Shown in pieces: positions 10,410 through 20,822 of a stretch of DNA of 64,000 bases. Numbering within the stretch: position 1 is the stretch's first letter; the number at the start of each line of letters is the position of its first letter. The notes beneath the pieces are model-generated. The model saw nothing but the letters and a program-made list of their open reading frames with translations. It was not told the DNA's origin and made no database searches. Origin of the DNA: Panicum virgatum (lineage: Eukaryota > Streptophyta > Magnoliopsida > Poales > Poaceae); contig NC_053153.1 in assembly GCF_016808335.1 (NCBI RefSeq), forward strand, positions 32,683,172 through 32,747,171, in the 5' to 3' direction. The position numbers were made by a program, and so were the translations under genes.

Positions 10410-13400
10410 TTAATGCTAGTGATGATGAGCATGAAGGCATAATCCTTGGAAAACCCTTTCTCAAATTAGTAAATGTTGTTCTAGATGTTGGAAAAGGGAT
10501 TGTCACTTTTGACCTAGATGGAGAGAAACGCTCATTCGAATTTCATTCAAAACCGTCTTTTGCTTCACCTCTACCTCTTGATAACGAAGAGGTAGAGAGC
10601 ATCCGTTCCATTGATTCTTTCAGGGATCCTCTCCAACGCGCTTTGGAGAATGAAGACGCTCAAGATGATCAAGACGGAGAACTAGTGGAAACAATGGAAG
10701 AGTTGAAGCCGCAACACGGGAATTTGGAGGAAAAAAAATTTGAAGACATTGGAGAGTTAGGTCAAGAAGAGGATGGTGCGCCCGATGTTGAGATGAAGCC
10801 ACTCCCCAAGGGATTGAAATATGAATTTTTGGGAGATGGCAAGACTTTTCTGGTGATTATTAGCGACGAATTGAGTCCGGAAGAGACGGAGAAGTTGCTG
10901 AATTTATTGAAGAAGCACAAAAAGGTGATCGGCTACTCGATTAATGACTTGAAAGGTATTAGCCCCGCTTTTTGCACACATCGTATACAACTCGAGGAGC
11001 AATACAAGCTGGTCGTAGAGCATCAAAGAAGGTTGAGCCATGCGATGCGTGATGTGGTGAAGAAGGAGGTTATCAAATTGTTGAATGCCGGAATAATATA
11101 CCCCGTGCCTCATAGTGAATGAGTAAGCCCCGTTCATTGCGTTCCGAAGAAAGGAGGACTCACGGTTGTGAAAAATGAGAAGGAGCAATTAATACCACAA
11201 AGAACCATCACGGGATGGAGGATGTGCATCGATTATAGAAAATTGAATAAGGCAACAAGGAAGGATCATTTTCCACTACCATTCATTGACGAGATGCTAG
11301 AAAGGTTGGCAAAGCATTCACACTTTTGTTACCTTGATGGATACTCGGGATTTTTCCAAATACCTATTCATCCGGATGATAAACATAAGACCACATTTAC
11401 TTGCCCGTATGGAACCTTTGTGTATCGGAGGATGCCTTTTGGATTGTGCAATGCGCCAGCTTCTTTTCAAAGGTGCATGATGGCTATATTTTCAGATTTC
11501 ATAGAAGAGATTATGGAGGTATTCATAGATGATTTCTCGGTTCATGGAACTAGCTTTGATAATTGCTTGGGAAATTTGGAGAAAGTTCTTAAAAGATGTG
11601 GAGAGGTTGATCTTGTGCTTAATTGGGAGAAGTGTCATTTCATGGTGAAAGAAGGAATTGTTCTCGGTCATGTTATCTCCGAGAGAGGGATAGAGGTGGA
11701 CAGAGCAAAGATAGAAACCGTTGAGAAGTTGCCACCACCTACGGACATCAAGTCTTTGAGGAGCTTCCTCGGTCATGCCGGATTCTATAGGAGGTTCATA
11801 AAGGATTTTTCAAAAACCACCAAGCCATTGACACAACTTCTCCAAAAAGATGTGGAATACATCTTCGATAGTGATTGTCTTCACGCATTTCGAACACTCA
11901 AGCAATCCCTCATAAGTGCTCCTATCATGCAACCTCCAGATTGGAATCTACCTTTTGAAAGCATGTGTGATGCAAGCGACTACGCCGTAGGAGCCGTTCT
12001 TGGACAAAGGAAAGAGGGGAAGGTAAATGCTATCTACTACGCAACCAAGACTCTCAATGAAGCCCAAGTTAATTATGCAACAACGGAGAAAGAATTGCTT
12101 GCCGTGGTATTCGCCTTCGAAAAATTCAGATCATACATAGTAAACTCTAAGGTGATAGTTTATACCGACCATGCGGCAATCAAGTATCTCTTGTCCAAGA
12201 AAGATGCTAAACCACACTTGATTCGATGGATCCTATTGCTACAAGAATTTGATGTGGAGATAAGGGACAAGAAAGGGGCAGAAAATGTTGTGGCCGACCA
12301 CCTATTAAGGATGAACCATGGTGATGATGAAAAAGAACCTATCGAGGATCAAATGAGAGATGATCACCTATATAGAATTCTCGACAAAGATAGTTGGATG
12401 AATGAAATAATAAGGGCAATAAAAGGGATGCAATTGGATCACTTGGACAAGAATGCAAAGAGAAGAGTGATCACGGAAAGAAGAAAATACTATTGGGATC
12501 CACCATACTTATATAGATATGGAGAAGATGGAGTCCTAAGAAGATGCATACCGAGAGAGGAACGTGAAGAAGTTCTAAGAAAGTGTCACTCGTCGGGATA
12601 TGGGGGACATTATGGGCACTTTAGAACTCAAGCTAAGGTATGGGCTAGTGGATTCTATTGGCCCGAGATGCATGAAGACGCGAAAAGATTCATTTCGACT
12701 TGTCCGGAATGCCAAAGGACGGGGAATATCTCGCAAAGGAATGCCATGCCATTGAACTACAATTTGCAAATAGATCTATTTGATGTCTGGGGAATCGATT
12801 TCATGGGACTATTTGTGAACTCACATGGATTTGAGCATATATTGGTGATGGTGGACTATGTTTCGAAATGGGTTGAAGCTATGCCATGTCGGAAGGCAAC
12901 AACGGAGGAGTCCATACACATGATTAAATCGGTAATCTTCCCACGATATGGCGTACTGAGAATCTTGATAAGCGATGGAGGAACACACTTCACGGGCAAA
13001 GACTTTGGTAAATGCTTGAAGAAATTGGGAATTGAACATAGAGTGTCCACGGCTTATCACCCCCAAACAAACGGACAAGCGGAAACTTCGAACAAGCAAT
13101 TGAAGGATATTTTAAAGAAGATCATGGTAAAAGGGGGAAAAGATTGGTCGAAGAGACTAGATGATGCACTATGGGCATATCGTACGGCACATAAAACCCC
13201 GATTGGTATGACTCCTTATCAATTTGTTTATGGAAAAACATGCCACTTGCCGGTTGAGCTAGAACATAAGGCGTATTGGGCAATGAAGGAAATGAACTTT
13301 GATGCGGAAGCTGCTGGAATTAAAAGGAGAATCCAAATAAGCGAATTGGAGGAGTTAAGATTGAAAGCGTATAATAGAGCATCAATTTACAAAGAAAGGA

Positions 13401-13690
13401 TGAAGCGATGGTACGAAAAACGATTACAAAACAAGGAATTCAAAGAAGGAGACAAGGTCCTACTCTACAATTCAAGATTCAAACTTTTTGGCAAAGGAAA
13501 ATTACAAAGCAAATGGAATGGACCATACGTCGTACACTCGGTTTCACCCACGGGAGCGGTGACAATCATGGATGCGAAAGGCGACCAATATGTGGTGAAT
13601 GGACAGCGACTAAAGGTATTCTTGCAGCCCGACGTCGTGCCCCTTCATTACATCGACATATACACCATGGAGGAGGAACCGGAAGCCTAA
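10406..13690 (+). pseudogene. pol: E2 pol: protease end, reverse transcriptase, RNase H, integrase
   Basis: Open in one frame from 10,406 to 13,690 except for a stop at 11,120-11,122, where S-E-(stop)-V-S-P-V-H replaces the usual S-E-W-V-S-P-V-H (TGG to TGA). The downstream ORF (11,168-13,690, 840 codons) holds RT with [13 protein letters not shown] and the catalytic F-I-D-D (residues 119-122). RNase H follows with M-C-D-A-S-D, T-E-K-E-L-L-A and Y-T-D-H-A. The integrase has an H-H-C-C zinc site (H-S-S-G-Y-G-G-H ... C-P-E-C) and an intact D,D,E core (G-I-D-F-M-G, I-S-D-G-G, G-Q-A-E-T). It copies E2 RNA and inserts the cDNA. Only the nonsense codon and the upstream frameshift break it, so it is among the best preserved in the window. 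Confidence 0.88.
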
Positions 13691-13842
13691 CGACGTTAAG
13701 CAAGGTAAGTTTGTAAATATTCTCTTTTAGATTTTATTTTCATAGTTTTATTTCTATTCTGGACGAACTTTGAGTAAAACATAGGCTTCTAATTTATTGG
13801 TGTGCACCTCGGAAAAAGTTGGAGTCCAGGGGGCTGAAAAAC

Positions 13843-14093
13843 CCCCTGGGCCGGCCGGCCGAACACCCCTAGGCCGGCCGGCCTAAGCCTCCTCGTGTGC
13901 GAATCGGTCTCAATTTTTGGTAGGTGCGAGATAATGAAATTTCAAACCTATGCCTTATAGATTTCGCATGCCAAAACCGAAGAGATTTTGGACTTCTCGT
14001 CCAAGTCTTTTCGGGACATAAATAGAGGGGCAGGGTAGATCTATTCTCTCATACTTTTCAATCTACACCACCACCTCGAGAGAGACGTCGACA
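13843..14093 (+). promoter_or_regulatory. Internal LTR-like promoter module of E2
   Basis: Downstream of pol the element repeats the order of its own LTR U3: two GGCCGGCC palindromes (13,848-13,861 and 13,872-13,884), then AATCGGTCTCAATTTT (LTR: AATCGGTCTCGGTTTT), then a 'ccaaaacc' block, then a TATA-like CATAAATAG (14,018-14,026). It is followed about 70 bp later by an ATG ORF. The similarity is partial, not a full LTR copy. Inferred to be a second promoter serving the 3' ORF. Confidence 0.5.
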
Positions 14094-14967
14094 ATGGCCG
14101 GTCCAGCGACCGCAAGAGCCATGATTGCAGCAATGGAGATCGAGGAGAGGGGTTGGACGCCTGACACCCCCACGCCAAAGACACCTAGCCCCATCTCGGC
14201 AACCGGTGCGCAGCCCCTCCTTGTCGAAGCAAAGCGATGTGAAGCGAAACCCCCTCCGAAGAAATTCAATACTCAGGCAAGGATGAGAGTCGGAGGGAAG
14301 AGCCTTCAATGATACAACGAGAGGCTAGCTCAAGCCCAAAAGGATGGTCGTCATCAGCAGCGACGAAGACGAAGGCGAGAAGCGACAAGACAAAAAGCCA
14401 CCCGCGCCTAGGCGTTCCTTGCGCCTTCTCGGAGTTAAAAGGAAAAACTACGTCGAGCACACCCCGGAGCCGAAAGACTATGCGGGGGACAGCGATTGGG
14501 AGAGCATCATGAGCCCTGATTCATGGGGTGCCACCGGTCGTGACTACGATGATGATTGGCCGGGGTGGCCCGAAGAGGAGAGAAAAGAGGAAGACGACCC
14601 CTCCGGAGGTGATAGCGGCAAGAAGAAGAAGGACGACGACGAACCCGAAGATGACAGCGCCAACCGCGGCGGGCATCACTTCGGGTGCTGTGTCAAGTGC
14701 CGCAATGAAATCGCGGACCTCCATGCCACCATTGATAGGTGCCATGATCGAATCATGGCAATGGATAGATGGATGGACGACATCGAGAGCTTGGCCGAAA
14801 GAGATTACAACTTCCTTCTCCGCAACATAAGGAAGTTATTCAGGATGGTCGGAAATCTACAAAAGCAAGGAGGAGGGCGTCCAAGTGCAATTGCCCGAGG
14901 TGCCATTGAGAACACCAACGAGCGTCACACCTGTCTTTTATATCATTGCGACGAGGACGTCGCATAA
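14094..14967 (+). CDS. E2 3' accessory ORF, two frames
   Basis: First segment 14,094-14,312 (72 codons, starts M-A-G-P-A-T-A-R-A) ends in a stop; a second segment 14,344-14,967 (207 codons) is in another frame, so the original gene probably carries a frameshift near 14,300-14,340. The second segment is strongly acidic (S-S-D-E-D-E-G-E and runs of D/E/K), has a Cys cluster (C-C-V-K-C) at about residues 118-122, and then a likely amphipathic helix or coiled coil (D-L-H-A-T-I-D-R-C-H...). It sits where Athila elements carry an env-like ORF, but I see no signal peptide or transmembrane segment. Not recognised; function unknown. Confidence 0.5.
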
Positions 14968-15000
14968 TCTAAGCATGGGGGGGGAGGTGTGACGACTCGT
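14968..15000 (+). other. Internal polypurine-tract-like duplicate in E2
   Basis: The text CTAAGCATGGGGGGGGAGGTG lies right after the accessory ORF, nearly identical to CTAAGCATGGGGGGAATG that abuts the 3' LTR at 16,711-16,727. It may be a second plus-strand primer, or the fossil of an earlier element end. Confidence 0.5.
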
Positions 15001-15780
15001 AGATTGAATTTTGTTAGTCTTTGTTTACTCGAAAGTTCGTCGTGTGAGTGTGCTTTAATTCCGCATGTGTGAGAGTCATAGTTTAGCGTTGTGGGCTTTA
15101 TTTTTCGCATGTGTGAGAGTGAGTCTTAAATTAGTGTTGAGTCATGAAAACAAAATAAAAAGAGTCTTTGTTTTTGTTGGATCGTGCAATTTTATTTATG
15201 CATTTAGTTTTACTTTATTTTCTTTAAAGCAATTGTTCACGAGCGTTGTCTTGAAATTTATTTCGTATTTGTGGAGCTTAGTAGATTATTCATCCATGTT
15301 AATACCCACACTTGAGCTTTGATCTAGCACTTGGTTTTGATTACGCTTGCGAGTAAGGCATGATTTGGAGGACCTTAATTTCATAAAAATAATAAAACCC
15401 CTACAAACATAAGGTTGATCAAGTCCTTGACAAGTCGAGAGTAAAAATCCTATCATCCAAAAGCTTTATTCGTTCCACCATAAGTATTGGATGTACATTG
15501 AGTTGAGTTAGGATTTCTTTCTCTTGGGAGTTTTAATTTCGAGCAATGATCATGTCCTTATTTTTCATCTCTGAATTGCTAGCCACGTCAATATTCGGTA
15601 ATGAGAATTCCTCGTTGGAACAACTCATGAAATCTACCGGATTCCAAAACCCGAACCCGAGATTATCTTGTTTATTATCGTCTTCCTTGACCACAACCCA
15701 ATTGTGAGGATACGTTCTGTTTCTGTGCATGATTTGTATAAAACATAACTTTGGGATGAAGAAAGGAAGGAGTACTGTAA
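15001..15780. other. E2 3' region, non-coding
   Basis: AT-rich sequence with direct repeats of 'gcatgtgtgagagt' (15,064-15,077 and 15,108-15,121). No ORF of interest on either strand. Confidence 0.5.
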
Positions 15781-15925
15781 AGACGGACCGAATCCGACCC
15801 GGGAAAGCCCCAAGCCGGCCGGCCTACACCTCTTGAGCCGGCCGGCCTAGGCCTCTCTGGTCTCGGTTCGGGCTCTAAAAATTTAGGGAGACACTTTGGA
15901 GATTTGCCTATCTATGTTTTATAGA
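15781..15925 (+). repeat. Third LTR-U3-like module in E2
   Basis: GCCGGCCGGCCT (15,813-15,824) and GCCGGCCGGCCT (15,836-15,848) are followed by GGTCTCGGTTC (15,859) and TCTATGTTTTATAG (15,910), the same order as in the LTR and in the module at 13,843. No clear TATA box or long ORF follows. Confidence 0.5.
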
Positions 15926-16693
15926 AAGTGTCCTATGAAAAGGTTCGGAGAAGAGAAAGAAAATTCGGGAGAAAGAAAGAAAGGGAAAAAATGTATGAGA
16001 AGAAAAAAAATAAATGAAGGGATTCTATGGTTAGAGAAGTGCAAAGAGATATTACCTTGTTGTTTGAGAACAATATCCTCAATTCCAACCATGTGCAATC
16101 CGACAACGAGGACGATGCTTGTGCCTTGAAGTCAATCTTTTTGTATGCCTTTGCACATGTCCACCATTTCTAAATCTTCTTACCCTTGAACCCTTTACAC
16201 TATAGAGAAACTCTCATGATCATTGGCTCGGAAGGTAAGCAATCATTAGAAGGTTTTCTTAATTTGACAATATATGTATATACTTTGCTAAGCCTCACCT
16301 ATAGCCCCACTTTATACTTGAGAGACTTTTGGGAGATGAGAGCTTGCAAAATAAAAATAGGATAGCCACTTATATTGAGAGACATGAAAGGACTTGTGCA
16401 AGAATTTTTGGTCTAACCTTTGTTGCAGGGTATTTTGCTTCAAAAAACAAAGAGAGAGAAAAACCTCCAAGGATGGCAAGAAAAGCAAGTGTTGTCGATA
16501 TTCGAGTTGCCGGCTAAAGGTAAGAGTTGTGGAGTAATATTGGATGAGTTTTTAAAACGCCCATGATATGATTATCCTCGCTGCTCCTCTGACCTTTGTT
16601 TGAAGAAATATTGCTAGACTTGTTTGCATAAGTAAATTTTGCAGTTCGAGAACTCTTGAGCAACCCATGGAAGGATTTGGATGATTTGATTTG
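15926..16693. other. E2 3' untranslated region
   Basis: AT-rich and purine-rich. Only short ORFs, none with recognisable motifs. A tract of 'gagaaagaaa' type lies at 15,950-16,015. Confidence 0.4.
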
Positions 16694-16727
16694 CTCGAGG
16701 ACGAGCAAAAGCTAAGCATGGGGGGAA
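16694..16727 (+). other. E2 conserved pre-LTR block and polypurine tract
   Basis: GCTCGAGGACGAGCAAAAGC followed by TAAGCATGGGGGGAA directly before the 3' LTR. The GAGGACGAGCAA block is a familiar feature just upstream of the polypurine tract of several plant Gypsy lineages. The G-run would prime plus-strand synthesis. Confidence 0.75.
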
Positions 16728-17912
16728 TGTTGGCGCTCCTTAAGTACCCACTTTACTATATGATTAGGAGTCATTTTGGTAAATTCTTCGGGATGATTCA
16801 TATACTAACCCGCCACTTGGCACCCGAACTTGACCATTTTCGATTCTGTCCTAGATTTTGGAGCATGTTGCATTTTGACAGGAATTTGGACATTTTTGGA
16901 GATGTTTTGATGCATGGTTACAACTGGGCTAAGATGAGGAATAAAAGGAAGAATCAACACGCAAAAGATGGGACCGAAAGGGGCCAGAAAAGGCCCAGGC
17001 CGGCCGGCCTAGCCCTTTTCAGAGCCCAATCGGTCTCGGTTTTCTTCAGCACGAAGTATGCGTCAACCCTAATCTATGTTTTACCAAAACCACCGACCAT
17101 ATCTGCCTATAAATACCCCGAAGCCGCCGTCAAAGAGGAGCACCGCAGAGGAGATCGCAGAGATCGCAGAGAAGAGCATCCAGAGATACATTCGAGTTAG
17201 ACACAAGAGAAAGGCGACACCGGAGGCCTCATCGTCCCTCGGCGCCGTTGCAAGTTGGAGGACAACAAGGGATCCATCCCTTGCTGGAGATTTCGTCACC
17301 ATGATCGACTACGCTTCGCTTAGCTTCATGGGGTAAAGTCCTCATTTGTTCATGGGGTTGTAAGGAGATCTTGAGTTGTAATTGCCGAATCCTTTATGAG
17401 ATTGATCTATCACAATTCTTGTTGATGATACTTTGATGCCTAATAGTTCGCGACTTGGCTTTGGGTTTGCTTTGCTCTTGCATGGTTTACTTAGATTACA
17501 TCAACTATCGTGTTCTTGTTGATTTGTTACCGATTATCCTCGTGTAGTGACAGTATGCGGGAGGGAAAGGTTTTGATCTTGGAACACACCTTTGGTAGAT
17601 TAGATCCGTTCTTCGTTGCTTGGCGATTACATCTCTAGTGATCCTAGACCCTGTGGACAAATACTCTTCATATCTTGTGCACACATCTATCATTGCTCAC
17701 TAGTCTAGATTAGATTAGATTGGTTAGATTAGATCTATTTCATACTCAATCACTCAATATAGATCTTTTACCAACATCATTAGTGCTTAGTTAAGCATAG
17801 TAATACACTTGTTCCGTGGATTGATAAACCTTGGGGGAATACTCTAAGGGAAAAGCTATACACGATCCGTGCGCTTGCGGTACGTAAATTGGCGCTTTAA
17901 GAAGCGTCAACA
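16728..17912 (+). repeat. E2 3' LTR
   Basis: 1,185 bp, TGTTGGCG...GTCAACA, near-identical to 7,623-8,832. It lacks 23 bp between two GGCCGGCCT repeats and has two 1-bp deletions. Its TATA box is at 17,108-17,115. Confidence 0.93.
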
Positions 17913-18097
17913 GACGTGTAGCCGAGAGCTGGCCCAAAGGCATCAATCGCTAGTCGTCGTAGACCGTTACACGGATCCGATTGATCGAGTAGTTCGGGAA
18001 AAGCATTTGAGTAGGATGGAAAAATGCGAGCTGATAGAAAAGAGTCGTGTGTTGTGTGGCAAGAGAATACGGTGTGCGTGTGCCGCACAGTCCGTCC

Positions 18098-18448
18098 CAG
18101 TGAGGCCCCCGAGCATCTTGGCCTGAGAGTGCTCAGGTCAAGGGGCTGTAGAGGCAAAAAAAGCAACAGAAAGTAGGACAGTCGAAGACCATGGTCTGGC
18201 CCTCGAGCGCTCCGAGCCAAATGCGGTTGGGTCGGGGTGCTGGAAACAAGAGAGCGTGTGTGCTGCGAAAAGATAAAATGCAGGTGTCCGGCCCCCGAGC
18301 GATTCCGAGCTAGGAGCGGCCAGGTTGGGACGCCGGTTGAGTGCACTGTGCTTGTGCGGGGAGAAGAAAAATCGACAGGTATCGGGCCCTCGAGTGCCCC
18401 GAGCCGGAAGTGGCCGGGTCGGGGCACTGGGCTGGGCCGTTGGTGCTC
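18098..18448 (-). repeat. Tandem repeat of about 92 bp in E1 3' region
   Basis: Four diverged units start near 18,103, 18,198, 18,289 and 18,384, each opening GGCCC(C/T)CGAG and carrying GGTCGGGGTGCTGG-type and 'gaaaaagc'-like segments at matching positions. The last unit overlaps the end of E1 pol (stop 18,449-18,451). Short tandem arrays downstream of pol are a known habit of Tat/Ogre-type elements. Confidence 0.7.
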
Positions 18449-19030
18449 TTACGGGAAAAAGCGTCGTAGCTGTTCTATGTTCCAGGAGTTGGTCAGTATG
18501 TTACCGTCGGAGTCTTTTAGCTTGTAGGTGCCTGGCCGTATCACCTCTGTGATGCTGTAAGGTCCTTCCCATGGCGGTGAGAGCTTGTGCTTGTCCTTCG
18601 TCGACATGACTCATCGCAAGACCAGATCTCCGACTTGCAGCGTCCTCTCCCGTATATGCCTCTCGTGGTACCTGCGCAAAGTTTGTTGGTAACGGGCTGA
18701 TCAGTGTAATGTTGCTAACCATGCTTCCTCCAAAATTTCCATGGCGTCCCTCTAGGCATTGGCTGTCGTTTCTGGGTCAAACGCTTTGACTCTCGGGGCG
18801 CCGTAGTACAGGTCAGAAGGGAGCACAGCCTCGGAACCGTATGTTAGGAAGAAGGGTGTTAACCCCGTTGACTGGTTAAGTGTGGTTCGCAAGCTCCAGA
18901 GCCTGCTGGCAGCTCTTCCACCCAACGACCCGCGAATTTTTTGAGCATGTCAAAAATTCACGGTTTGAGCCCTTGGAGGATTAGGCCGTTAGCTCTCTCA
19001 ACTTGCCCGTTTGTGCGTGGGTGTCCGACC
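18449..19030 (-). pseudogene. E1 integrase, C-terminal part
   Basis: Minus-strand continuation of E1 pol beyond the E3 insertion. It reads V-G-H-P-R-T-N-G-Q-V-E-R-A-N-G-L-I-L-Q-G, which holds the catalytic Glu of the D,D,E core. A decayed middle follows, then W-E-G-P-Y-S-I-T-E-V-I-R-P-G and N-S-W-N-I-E-Q-L-R-R-F-F-P before TAA at 18,449-18,451. This last segment is the standard Tat integrase C-terminus, without chromodomain. At least one stop (after G-L-K-P) and frame changes are present. Confidence 0.8.
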
Positions 19031-20817
19031 TGATAGGGGTATGGGTTCTTGATCTTCCGTCAGGTTCCGGATAACTCTCGTTGTAGGTGGAGCGAGACAC
19101 ACCGATCCGGCTTCAGATCCTAAGACTCGAATCCAGCAATCTTAGCACCACAACTCCTCTGGTTATCAACCGGGTCCAAGGAATAACAATTATTCAATTC
19201 AGAATTGCAAGACTGAAAAGTAGTCCCAAACTAGCCTATGTTGCCAGTCTAAACTTGTATGAGATCTAGTTCAAGCAAGCAATGCATACAACTAAGCAAA
19301 GGGATATAAAAAAATGCGAGCACTTCTGACTTTTTTTTTCTCTCCTTTCCTCTTTTTCATTTGGGGTGCGGCTTTTTCTTTCTTTTGTTTTTTTGCACCT
19401 CTTTGCCTTTTGCTTACTGATTTTTTTTGTTTCTAATAGCAGAAAATTCCACGAGAATTGTACCTTTACAGCCTAACACACCAACTCTTTCACTTTTCTT
19501 CACATGTGTAGTGAGAAAATCTTATTGCTATTTCTTTTGCACAATTTAGAACTAAATAGCAGCAGTTCTTGGAACCTTTTTCCTTCATAAATTTATGTGA
19601 ACTCACACAACAAAACCAAATGACTCAAACTGAACTCCACAAGCCTAGACACGACAAACACAATGACACAGCGAGGGACTAAAATTCAGCAAAGCAAACT
19701 GAACTGAAAAATTGTGGGGCACAAAAGGGGTTATAGGACAGTGGAAACTCGATGAACAAATATTTTTGTGGGCAGTTTTGTAGACAATAGGTGATGAACA
19801 CGAATGAATCTAAAGGGGAAAAACACGATAATACCTCACGGGCAACCTGGAATCTTGATACCACTTGATGTAGACGCGGCCCGATCTTTCGAGAGGTAGG
19901 GGTAAATTCGATTGGTAGAGTACGTGATGTTGGTGATCCGGCTTCTAATCAGACATGAATTCGAAGCCTGCAACCGTTACACCACTGCTCTGTTAGTTAT
20001 TAAACAAGAACAACTTGATTGACCTCGCCAAGAAGGTTTTTCCTGCAAGCGAATCGAAGAACACAAGCAAGAAGATATAAACACGCAATCTGAAATTGCA
20101 AATATGAATGAAGCGAAGGCAAAGTAGGGGTTCAAGAACTCGATTCCAAAGTACTAATCGACACAGTGGAGGAGATCAAGAACGAGGGTCCTGGATCACT
20201 GTAAAGGACTAATCGACACAATTACAATGAACAATTCAGTTTCTCCATGGAAAACTAAACTCAATCAAAACCCTAAACCCTAATGTGGTGGCGGCTGCTT
20301 ATTATATGAGTGTTGGGGCGTGCATAACCCCCTAGCCACGTCCATCATGGATCCCAACAAGATACATGGTCCAACAGCCCAAAAGATGGTGTTGCAGCAA
20401 CTTGACAGATTCTGGATGTTCACTTGTTTCGGCGATTCCTATCGACTCCGAATGAATTTGCGCCTCAAACCAGTGCCATTGGAAGCTCCTTGAAATTATC
20501 TTTCCATCCATATAAAGAGCATCCAAAACAGACTCTGTATGCGGCCTGGGCGTTGATTTTGGTGCGGGCTGCTCCTGAACTCCGAAGCAGACTCGAACTC
20601 GACTTGGATTGGGCCTCCAACTCGGCTTGGCTGCCTTTGCTGGTCCACCACGCCACCAAACTCCTCCCCAACATCTTTATCATCATATCCATGGTTTCTA
20701 ACAATAATTAAATCATTAGGTATTAATTTATTCTCAAATCCAGATGACAAATTTATTTGGAACGAGCTCACCTTATTATAATCAATGATCGTATCCAAAG
20801 GTGTCGTGCCCTCATCA
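19031..20817 (-). mobile_element. E3: short LTR-type element inserted in E1 integrase
   Basis: Flanked by an exact 5-bp duplication CGACC (19,026-19,030 and 20,818-20,822); removing it rejoins the integrase codons. Ends are TGATAGGGG and CCCTCATCA, an inverted TG...CA pair. On the minus strand a 952-bp LTR candidate (20,817-19,866) ends CTACATCA and is followed after AG by TGGTATCAAGATTCC, a tRNA-Met-like primer site. No gag or pol is recognised in the 1,787 bp. Part of the far end (19,090-19,160) resembles the LTR segment at 19,940-20,010, suggesting a truncated second LTR. Non-autonomous, probably Copia-mobilised; inferred. Confidence 0.7.
19849..19863 (-). other. E3 primer-binding site (tRNA-Met-like)
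   Basis: Minus strand TGGTATCAAGATTCC, two bases inside the candidate LTR end. TGGTATCA is the usual start of initiator tRNA-Met primer sites in plant Copia elements. Confidence 0.6.
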
Positions 20818-20822
20818 CGACC

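Larger units (their letters stand above)
7623..17912 (+). mobile_element. E2: Athila-like Ty3/Gypsy retrotransposon, nearly intact
   Basis: Complete LTR element inserted in E1, flanked by an exact 5-bp duplication GACGT (7,618-7,622 and 17,913-17,917). LTRs are 1,210 and 1,185 bp; by eye I count about 13 substitutions, nearly all transitions, plus three small indels, so insertion is recent. Order: 5' LTR, primer site, gag (8,964), protease (9,822), RT-RNase H-integrase (to 13,690), a 3-kb 3' region with an accessory ORF, polypurine tract, 3' LTR. The RT phrase [11 protein letters not shown] and the long 3' region point to the Athila lineage. It has only a few coding lesions. Confidence 0.93.

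Noticed and set aside
16691..17200. 169-codon ORF across the E2 3' LTR boundary
   Set aside because: It crosses the polypurine tract and the LTR start; the matching region of the 5' LTR is not linked to the same upstream codons.
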